A stretch of DNA of 10,963 nucleotides from an uncultured Collinsella sp. (GTDB taxonomy: Bacteria; Actinomycetota; Coriobacteriia; Coriobacteriales; Coriobacteriaceae). The position numbers were made by a program, and so were the translations under genes. The stretch is from NCBI GenBank assembly GCA_902476475.1, contig CABSDO010000072.1:1-10963 (forward strand), in the 5' to 3' direction. Each line of letters starts with the position of its first letter. Position 1 is the stretch's first letter. The notes beneath the pieces were generated by a model. It ran no database searches and had not been told where the DNA came from. It was given only the letters and a program-made list of their open reading frames with translations. Below are positions 1-4,954 of the stretch, in pieces.

Positions 1-2
1 TC

Positions 3-848
3 GGTACCGGCGCCACCGATAACGGCATGGGCGTCGACACGATCCTGGCGCAGATTGCCGCCGAGGAGCTGGGCGTGGAGAGCTCGCGGATCGTGGTTCG
101 CGGCGTAGACACCGACGTGTCGCCGTTCGATGCCGGCTCGTACGCGAGCTCGGGTACGTACGTGACGGGTCTGGCAGCCAAGAACGCCGCGATGGAGCTG
201 CGCGAGAAGATTTGTGCCAAGGCCGCCCAGATGTGGGACGTTGACGCCGCCGACGTGGTCTTCGATGGGCAGTACGTGCGCCTGTCCGACGAGCGTGCCG
301 CGCGCGAGCGCGGTCGCTACCTTACGCTGCGCGACTTTGCCAACCTGTGCGTCAAGAACATCGAGGGTGGCGACGCGCTGACCTCGCACGCCTCTGCCTG
401 CCTGCCCGTTTCGCCTCCGCCGTTTATGGCCGGCATAGCCGAGGTCGAGGTCGACAAGGCCACCGGCAAGGTGACCGTGGTGGATTACGCCGCTGCCGTC
501 GACTGCGGCACCGTGATCAACGAGGCGCTCGCGCGCGTCCAGGCCGAGGGCGGCATTGCCCAGGGCATCGGCCATGCGCTCTACGAGATTGTCGAGCACG
601 ACGACCGCGGCCGCCTGCGTACCGGCAACTTTATGAGCTACAAGCTGCCTACGCGCCTGGATATCGGCAGCATTCGCGTGGCCTTTGAGCCGAGTTACGA
701 GCCGACGGGCCCGTTTGGCGCCAAGTCGATCGGCGAGGTCGTCATCAACACGCCGCTCGCCGCCGTTGCCTCGGCCGTGGCGCACGCCACCGGCCACCAG
801 GTTCGCTCGCTGCCCATCACGCCGGAGAAAGCGCTGCTAGGGGAGTAG
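3..848 (+). CDS. Xanthine dehydrogenase family molybdopterin-binding subunit, 3' part (5' end outside window)
   Basis: The frame is already open at base 3, so the gene begins before the window; the ATG at 27 is internal. The visible 281 codons are the C-terminal part of the large molybdenum-cofactor subunit of the xanthine dehydrogenase/aldehyde oxidase family, which hydroxylates purines or related heterocycles and passes electrons to FeS and FAD partners. Supporting motifs are GTGATDNGMG at the left edge followed by LAQIAAEELG, the segment DAGSYASSGTYVTG, DCGTVINEALARVQAEGGIAQGIG (cofactor-contacting region; bases about 508-570), and GPFGAKSIGE near the end, whose last Glu matches the catalytic glutamate of the family. 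The usual GQG cofactor motif reads GMG here. The true substrate cannot be told from this fragment. A hairpin terminator follows 24 bases after the stop, so this is the last gene of its transcript. Confidence 0.88.
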   Translation, partial: GTGATDNGMGVDTILAQIAAEELGVESSRIVVRGVDTDVSPFDAGSYASSGTYVTGLAAKNAAMELREKICAKAAQMWDVDAADVVFDGQYVRLSDERAARERGRYLTLRDFANLCVKNIEGGDALTSHASACLPVSPPPFMAGIAEVEVDKATGKVTVVDYAAAVDCGTVINEALARVQAEGGIAQGIGHALYEIVEHDDRGRLRTGNFMSYKLPTRLDIGSIRVAFEPSYEPTGPFGAKSIGEVVINTPLAAVASAVAHATGHQVRSLPITPEKALLGE

Positions 849-872
849 CGGGTTAGCGAACAAGTCGTAATT

Positions 873-902
873 GGCGGGGCGGGGCAACTCGCCCCGCCTT
901 TT
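873..902 (+). terminator. Rho-independent terminator of the dehydrogenase gene
   Basis: A 9-bp GC-only stem, GGCGGGGCG (873-881) with CGCCCCGCC (890-898), closes an 8-base loop and is followed directly by TTTT. It lies 24 bases past the stop codon and separates the dehydrogenase transcript from the tRNA gene. Confidence 0.85.
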
Positions 903-960
903 GCACTCGTGGTGAGGTCGTGAGCCTGTAAAAGGTGTGCGTGCGCTTGTCGTTCGTATC

Positions 961-969
961 TGCTATCAT
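961..969 (+). promoter_or_regulatory. Extended -10 promoter of tRNA-Leu
   Basis: TGCTATCAT fits the extended -10 pattern TGnTAnnnT, and its last base lies 19 bases before the first tRNA base, giving a start point near 976. I see no clear -35 hexamer at the usual distance. Confidence 0.5.
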
Positions 970-988
970 TCCTAGTCTGTGCGCTCAT

Positions 989-1072
989 GCGGGCGTGGCG
1001 GAATTGGTAGACGCGCCAGATTTAGGTTCTGGTGGGATTCCCGTGAAGGTTCGAGTCCTTTCGCCCGCACCA
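989..1072 (+). tRNA. tRNA-Leu, anticodon UAG
   Basis: The acceptor stem GCGGGCG (989-995) pairs perfectly with CGCCCGC (1062-1068), followed by A and an encoded CCA (1070-1072). The anticodon stem CCAGA/TCTGG (1016-1020, 1028-1032) encloses the loop TTTAGGT, so the anticodon is TAG, reading CUN leucine codons. A long variable arm (1033-1044, GGGA/TCCC stem) marks it as a class II tRNA, as expected for leucine. The T stem GAAGG/CCTTT contains one G-U pair and the T loop is TTCGAGT. A 60-aa open frame across this gene is spurious. Confidence 0.97.
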
Positions 1073-1080
1073 ACGCACCT

Positions 1081-1110
1081 GCGTCGGCTCCCGCCGTCGC
1101 GGCTCTTTGT
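1081..1110 (+). terminator. Possible terminator after tRNA-Leu
   Basis: GCG-T-CGGC (1081-1088) pairs with GCCG-T-CGC (1093-1100) around a TCCC loop, with one T/T mismatch, and is followed by GGCTCTTTGT. The T tract is poor, so read-through into tig is possible. Confidence 0.35.
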
Positions 1111-1138
1111 TGCATAAAGGTACCAGCACCTCAGATAA
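1110..1138 (+). promoter_or_regulatory. Possible tig promoter
   Basis: TTGCAT (1110-1115) and AGATAA (1133-1138) or GATAAG (1134-1139) form a -35/-10 pair with a 17-18 base spacer, each matching the consensus only partly. The start point would fall about 20 bases before the tig start codon, giving a very short leader. Confidence 0.3.
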
Positions 1139-1163
1139 GCTGGGCAGTATGAGGAGGAACGTG

Positions 1164-2462
1164 TTGAACATCACCGCTTCTGACGTCAAGGACGCCAAGC
1201 TCACCGCTACGGTCACCATCCCGGCCGCCGACGTCGACGCCGCGATCAAGAAGGCCTACAAGGACACCGCCAAGAAGTACCGCTTCCCGGGCTTCCGTGC
1301 CGGCAAGGCTCCCCGTCCGGTCATCGACTCTGCTCTTGGCGCTGAGGCTACCCTCGCTCAGGCCACCAACGACCTGATCGCCGCCAACGAGCCCGTCGTC
1401 CTCAACGAGCTGGACATCGTCCCCACCAAGAACGGTGACTACAAGGAGCTCGACCTCGCCAAGGATCACGAGGACTACACCTACACCGTCGAGTTCTCCC
1501 TGCGTCCTGCCGCTGAGCTCTCCTCCTTCGACGCCGTCGAGATCGAGATGCCTCCTGCGGAGGTCACCGAGTCCGAGATCAACAACCAGGTCGAGATGCT
1601 CCTCAACTACCGTGCCACCTTCGAGGACGTCGAGGGTCGTGCCGTCGAGGCCGAGGACTACGTCACCGTCGACCTCAAGGCCGTCGAGAACGCTGACAAC
1701 TTCGCCGCCGAGGGCCGCATGCTCATCGCCGGTAGCGACAGCAACCCCAAGGAGTTCAACGAGGCCCTGATCGGCGCTAACGTTGACGACGTCAAGACCG
1801 TCACCTGGACCGACGAGGTCGAGGAGGGCGAGGAGGCCGAGACCCACACCGTCGAGGTCACCGTCAAGGGCATCAAGGTCCGCAACACCCCCGAACTCAC
1901 CGACGAGCTCGTCAAGTCCGACTTTGGCTTTGACAGCATCGACGCTATGCGCGACGCCATCAAGATCGAGATCGAGCAGGACAAGGCTTCCCGCCTCCCG
2001 GCCGAGAAGGAGAACCGTTGCGTCTCCGCTCTCGCCGAGCGTCTGCAGCTCGACGAGATGGACGCCGACTACGAGCAGTCCGTCTTTGAGGAGCTTGGCC
2101 AGAACTTCCTGTCCAACCTCGCTGCCCGCGGCATGACCCTGGACACCTGGCTGCCCGCTTCCGGCCTGACCATGGAGCAGTTCATCGGCGACCTGCACAA
2201 GCAGGCCAACGACGTTGCCCGTGAGTCCCTGGCGCTCGATGCCCTCGCCCGCGAGCTCAAGATCGAGGTCACCGAGGACGACATCAACGCCGAGTTCGAG
2301 AAGGCCGGCGTCAAGGACGTCGAGGCTTCCAAGGCCGAGTTCATCGCCGATGGTCGCATGCCTGCCGTCCGCGAGTCCATCCGTCGCTCCAAGGCCGTCG
2401 ATCACCTGGTCGAGAACGCCAAGGTGACCGAGGTCGACGAGACCGCCAAGGACGCCGAGTAA
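1164..2462 (+). CDS. tig: Trigger factor (ribosome-associated chaperone)
   Basis: Trigger factor binds the ribosome at the exit tunnel and shields nascent chains; the family also has a peptidyl-prolyl isomerase domain. From TTG 1164 the protein is 432 residues, the usual family length. The ribosome-docking signature GFRAGK falls at residues 43-48, the same place as in the E. coli protein, which is the main reason for this start. AGGAGG at 1152-1157 is 6 bases upstream of this TTG but only 3 from the alternative GTG at 1161; ATG 1149 is less likely because the Shine-Dalgarno lies inside it. The middle domain (about 150-240) is FKBP-like but keeps few of the usual active-site residues. The C-terminal arms are helical and acidic, ending in Lys/Asp/Glu-rich sequence. 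Codon use is extremely biased toward C- and G-ending codons, suggesting high expression. Confidence 0.95.
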   Translation: MNITASDVKDAKLTATVTIPAADVDAAIKKAYKDTAKKYRFPGFRAGKAPRPVIDSALGAEATLAQATNDLIAANEPVVLNELDIVPTKNGDYKELDLAKDHEDYTYTVEFSLRPAAELSSFDAVEIEMPPAEVTESEINNQVEMLLNYRATFEDVEGRAVEAEDYVTVDLKAVENADNFAAEGRMLIAGSDSNPKEFNEALIGANVDDVKTVTWTDEVEEGEEAETHTVEVTVKGIKVRNTPELTDELVKSDFGFDSIDAMRDAIKIEIEQDKASRLPAEKENRCVSALAERLQLDEMDADYEQSVFEELGQNFLSNLAARGMTLDTWLPASGLTMEQFIGDLHKQANDVARESLALDALARELKIEVTEDDINAEFEKAGVKDVEASKAEFIADGRMPAVRESIRRSKAVDHLVENAKVTEVDETAKDAE

Positions 2463-2483
2463 TTCTCGCCACCTTTTCCGCGA

Positions 2484-2497
2484 GCGCATGGATGCGC
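2484..2497 (+). promoter_or_regulatory. Perfect 14-base palindrome upstream of clpP (candidate operator)
   Basis: GCGCAT, GG, ATGCGC forms a perfect inverted repeat. It lies where the -35 region would be if TATAAG (2515-2520) is a -10 element, a placement typical of operators. The half-site spacing (CGC-6-GCG) is close to, but not the same as, ClgR-type boxes known in actinobacterial clp genes. It could equally be a chance palindrome. Confidence 0.25.
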
Positions 2498-2538
2498 CCG
2501 TGATGGGGTAAAGTTATAAGCCGGTTATCCGGTTGCTT

Positions 2539-2583
2539 CGTACGGTGCCAGCCAATGCATAGCATGCGGGCACCGTACGTTTG
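2539..2583 (+). terminator. Hairpin between tig and clpP, possible tig terminator or clpP leader element
   Basis: CGTACGGTGCC (2539-2549) pairs perfectly with GGCACCGTACG (2569-2579) across a 19-base loop and is followed by TTTGTC. The stem is strong and the T tract short, so it may terminate only part of the tig transcripts and let the rest enter clpP-clpX. Confidence 0.5.
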
Positions 2584-2624
2584 TCTAGAACCATTATTGG
2601 TCCGTAAGAGAAATGGAGATGCGT

Positions 2625-3245
2625 ATGATCGCTAAGTTCGATTCCGCCCTCGTGCCATACGTTATCGAGCAGACACCGCGCGGCGAGCGCAGCTACGATA
2701 TCTATTCGCGCCTGCTCAACGACCGCATCATCTTCTTGGGCGAGGAGATCAACTCCGTCAGCGCCAACCTGGTCGTTGCCCAGCTGCTGCATCTTGAGAG
2801 CCAGGATGCCGAGAAGGATATCTCGCTCTACATCAATTCGCCCGGCGGCGAGGTCTATTCCGGTCTGGCGATTCTGGACACCATGAACTTCATTAAGCCG
2901 CAGGTCTCCACCATTTGCGTCGGTATGGCCGCGTCCATGGCCGCCGTGCTGCTTTCGGCCGGCGCCAAGGGTAAGCGCTTCTGCCTGCCGCACTCCAAGG
3001 TCATGATTCACCAGCCCAGCGGCGGTGCCCAGGGCCAGCAGACCGAGATCGAGATTGTGGCCGAGGAGATCAAGAAGACCCGTCGCGAGCTCAACCAGAT
3101 TCTGTCCGACGCATCGGGCCAGCCCATCGAGAAGGTCCAGGCCGACACCGAGCGCGACAATTACCTGACCGCTGCCGAGGCCCTCGACTACGGCCTGATC
3201 GACCGTATCGTCACCTCGCGCGACCTCGCCGCGAAGGACGCCTAG
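2625..3245 (+). CDS. clpP: ATP-dependent Clp protease proteolytic subunit
   Basis: ClpP is the cytoplasmic serine peptidase that forms a double heptameric barrel and degrades proteins delivered by an AAA+ unfoldase, here ClpX. The Ser-His-Asp triad is complete: Ser104 in GMAASM, His129 in VMIHQP and Asp178 in TERD, with the same spacing as in E. coli ClpP. YINSPGG (69-75) is the oxyanion region. ATG 2625 is chosen because GGAG (2615-2618) lies 6 bases upstream, giving 206 residues beginning [11 protein letters not shown]; ATGs at 2613 and 2619 are in frame alternatives that lack a good Shine-Dalgarno. The stop is one base before clpX, so the two are translated from one message. Confidence 0.97.
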   Translation: MIAKFDSALVPYVIEQTPRGERSYDIYSRLLNDRIIFLGEEINSVSANLVVAQLLHLESQDAEKDISLYINSPGGEVYSGLAILDTMNFIKPQVSTICVGMAASMAAVLLSAGAKGKRFCLPHSKVMIHQPSGGAQGQQTEIEIVAEEIKKTRRELNQILSDASGQPIEKVQADTERDNYLTAAEALDYGLIDRIVTSRDLAAKDA

Positions 3246-3246
3246 G

Positions 3247-4659
3247 ATGGCAGGTAACATGCAGGACAACTTTGACGAGAACGGCAACCCCATCCGCTGC
3301 TCCTTCTGCGGAAAAGAGCAGGGCCAGGTCCGTCGTCTCGTAAAGGGCCCGACCAACATCTTTATCTGTGACGAGTGCGTCGCCGCCTGCTCCGAGATCC
3401 TTGAGGAGTCGCTGGCTTCGGACTTTATGGACGCCGCCCGCAATGGCAATCTCCCGGGTTTCCTCAACGACCACGGCCAGGCTGCGTCCCAGCCCGCCGT
3501 TGACCCCGAGGCCGAGGGTTTTGAGCTCGAGGACGACCGTCAGGTCATCACGCACGTGCCGACCCCGCACGAGATTTATGACGAGCTTTCGGCCTATGTT
3601 ATGGGTCAGGAGGACGCCAAGCGCGCCATGTCGGTGGCCGTGTACAACCACTACCGTCGCGTGATCGAGGGCGGTGCCGCGGTGTCTGCCTTTGACGAGG
3701 CCTCGGGCATGGGCGCCCAGTTTGACGACGATATGGACGAGGTGGAGCTCGCCAAGTCCAATATTCTGCTGCTCGGCCCCACCGGTACCGGTAAGACGCT
3801 GCTGGCTCAGACGCTTGCGCGCATCCTCGAGGTGCCGTTTGCCATCGCCGACGCCACCGCGCTTACCGAGGCTGGCTACGTTGGCGAGGACGTTGAAAAC
3901 ATCCTGCTCAAGCTCATCAACGCTGCCGATGGCGACATTGAGCGCGCGCAGGTTGGCATTATCTACGTTGACGAGATTGATAAGATCGCCCGCAAGGCCG
4001 AGAACCTCTCCATTACCCGCGATGTTTCGGGCGAGGGCGTTCAGCAGGCGCTGCTGAAGATTCTTGAGGGCACGGTGGCCAGCGTTCCGCCCACCGGCGG
4101 CCGCAAGCATCCCCAGCAGGAGCTGCTGCAGATCGACACGACGAACATTCTGTTCATCTGCGGCGGTGCCTTTGTGGGTCTGGATAAGATCATCGCCGAT
4201 CGCGTAGGCAACAAGGGCGTGGGCTTTAACTCCGAGATCGCTGGCCCCACCTCGGTCGACGAGAACGACCTGCTGCGTCAGGTGCTCCCGCAGGACCTCA
4301 ACGCTTTTGGCATGATCCCCGAGTTTGTGGGACGTACGCCCGTCGTCACCCAGACGCAGGCGCTTGATGAGGACGACCTGGTGTCGATTCTGACCGAGCC
4401 CAAGAACGCCGTGGTGCGCCAGTACCGCAAGATGTTCCAGCTCGAGGACGTCGACCTGGAGTTTGAGGACGCGGCCCTGCACGAGATCGCCCGCATGGCG
4501 CTCGCCCGCAAGACCGGCGCTCGCGGCCTGCGCGCCATCTGCGAGGACGTGCTGCAGCAGACGATGTTCGACCTCCCCAGCGAGGAAGGCGTTGCCAAGG
4601 TCGTCGTAACCGAAGCCGCCGTCAAGGGCGAAGAGCAGCCCCAGCGCATCTACGGCTAG
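3247..4659 (+). CDS. clpX: ATP-dependent Clp protease ATP-binding subunit ClpX
   Basis: AAA+ unfoldase that recognises tagged substrates and threads them into ClpP. Visible elements in order: C4 zinc-binding domain with Cys18, Cys21, Cys41 and Cys44; Walker A GPTGTGKT (177-184); pore loop GYVG (210-213); Walker B VDE (241-243); RKH loop GRKHPQQ; ClpP-docking loop VGF (325-327, usually IGF); arginine finger in EFVGR (Arg363); sensor 2 GARGLR (424-429). At 470 residues it exceeds the 424 of the E. coli protein, through a longer linker after the zinc domain and an acidic insert (about 141-167) before Walker A. AAGGA (3234-3238) inside the end of clpP serves as ribosome binding site 8 bases ahead of the ATG. 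Confidence 0.97.
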   Translation: MAGNMQDNFDENGNPIRCSFCGKEQGQVRRLVKGPTNIFICDECVAACSEILEESLASDFMDAARNGNLPGFLNDHGQAASQPAVDPEAEGFELEDDRQVITHVPTPHEIYDELSAYVMGQEDAKRAMSVAVYNHYRRVIEGGAAVSAFDEASGMGAQFDDDMDEVELAKSNILLLGPTGTGKTLLAQTLARILEVPFAIADATALTEAGYVGEDVENILLKLINAADGDIERAQVGIIYVDEIDKIARKAENLSITRDVSGEGVQQALLKILEGTVASVPPTGGRKHPQQELLQIDTTNILFICGGAFVGLDKIIADRVGNKGVGFNSEIAGPTSVDENDLLRQVLPQDLNAFGMIPEFVGRTPVVTQTQALDEDDLVSILTEPKNAVVRQYRKMFQLEDVDLEFEDAALHEIARMALARKTGARGLRAICEDVLQQTMFDLPSEEGVAKVVVTEAAVKGEEQPQRIYG

Positions 4660-4680
4660 ACCTGCCTAAAACGTGTTTAC

Positions 4681-4720
4681 AAATAGCCTCCGACCACCTG
4701 CGGTCGGAGGCTATTTTATA
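4681..4720 (+). terminator. Terminator of the clpP-clpX transcript
   Basis: A perfect 15-bp stem (4681-4695 with 4702-4716) closes a 6-base loop and ends in ATTTTATATA. It begins 22 bases after the clpX stop and isolates valS from the clp transcript. Confidence 0.92.
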
Positions 4721-4745
4721 TATACGCAATAACCCCAACTACCTG

Positions 4746-4754
4746 TGTTATTCT
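4746..4754 (+). promoter_or_regulatory. Likely extended -10 promoter of valS
   Basis: TGTTATTCT matches the extended -10 form also seen ahead of the tRNA gene. It implies a start near 4761 and a leader of about 110 bases. No good -35 hexamer is visible (GCAATA at 17 bases). Confidence 0.4.
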
Positions 4755-4809
4755 GTGTGTTTGTTTAAGCCTCAGCGAAGTCATTCAGACTGAAGTAATC
4801 GATACCTAA

Positions 4810-4863
4810 GGGGAGGAATGCAGACCCTGGCGGGCCTACATTCCTCCCCGGCGGGACAGGGAG
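4810..4863 (+). promoter_or_regulatory. valS leader hairpin containing an anti-Shine-Dalgarno sequence
   Basis: GGGGAGGAATG (4810-4820) pairs perfectly with CATTCCTCCCC (4839-4849), enclosing an 18-base loop with a small CCC/GGG hairpin. The 3' arm holds CTCCC (4844-4848), which could instead pair with GGGAG (4859-4863), the likely valS ribosome binding site. The two pairings exclude each other, so the layout could act as a translational switch, but the 11-bp stem is much the stronger. A regulatory role is inferred. Confidence 0.45.
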
Positions 4864-4869
4864 AGATAT

Positions 4870-4950
4870 ATGGAAGAAATGCCCAAGAACTACGATCCGT
4901 CGACCAACGAGCCGGCGATCCTGCAGAAGTGGCTCCTACAAGCGCCGTGA
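4870..4950 (+). pseudogene. valS: Detached N-terminal segment of valS (26 codons before a frameshift stop)
   Basis: ATG 4870 has GGGAG at 4859-4863, 6 bases upstream, and starts the normal N-terminus of valyl-tRNA synthetase: MEEMPKNYDPSTNEPAILQK, then W. The frame then runs into CTC CTA CAA GCG CCG TGA and stops at 4948-4950. The homologous continuation, YKRREGVGDC, is in the next frame from TAC 4937. E. coli ValS has 4 residues (12 bases) between the matching Trp and the aromatic residue; here there are 4 bases, so about 8 are missing. This piece is real valS sequence in the wrong frame relative to the rest, not a separate gene. Confidence 0.85.
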
Positions 4951-4954
4951 GGGC

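Noticed and set aside
935..1117. 60-codon plus-strand open frame over the tRNA-Leu gene
   Set aside because: It reads straight through a complete tRNA with all stems intact.
1131..2489. 452-codon minus-strand open frame opposite tig
   Set aside because: It is produced by the extreme C/G third-position bias of tig, which removes stop codons on the opposite strand. The translation is a low-complexity Leu/Gly/Asp/Val string with no family resemblance.
2463..2624. CtsR, HspR or CIRCE operators ahead of clpP
   Set aside because: I found no GGTCAAA direct repeat, no CTTGAGT-type inverted repeat and no TTAGCACTC/GAGTGCTAA pair in the spacer.
3211..4482. 423-codon minus-strand open frame opposite clpX, and similar ones opposite valS (5852-6931), folC (7691-8839) and, on the plus strand, the peptidase (9549-10634)
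   Set aside because: All lie within strongly supported genes on the other strand, have biased compositions and lack ribosome binding sites or recognisable domains.
4755..4869. T-box riboswitch ahead of valS
   Set aside because: A GAAGTC and a TGGC can be found, but the leader of about 110 bases is too short for a canonical Stem I, the AGGGTGGNACCGCG box is absent, and TGGC would not pair with the A73 discriminator expected for tRNA-Val.
4930..4950. Programmed +1 frameshift in valS
   Set aside because: There is no slippery codon next to a stop, no internal Shine-Dalgarno placed as in prfB, and the number of residues between conserved positions would still be too low. A deletion explains both the frame and the length.
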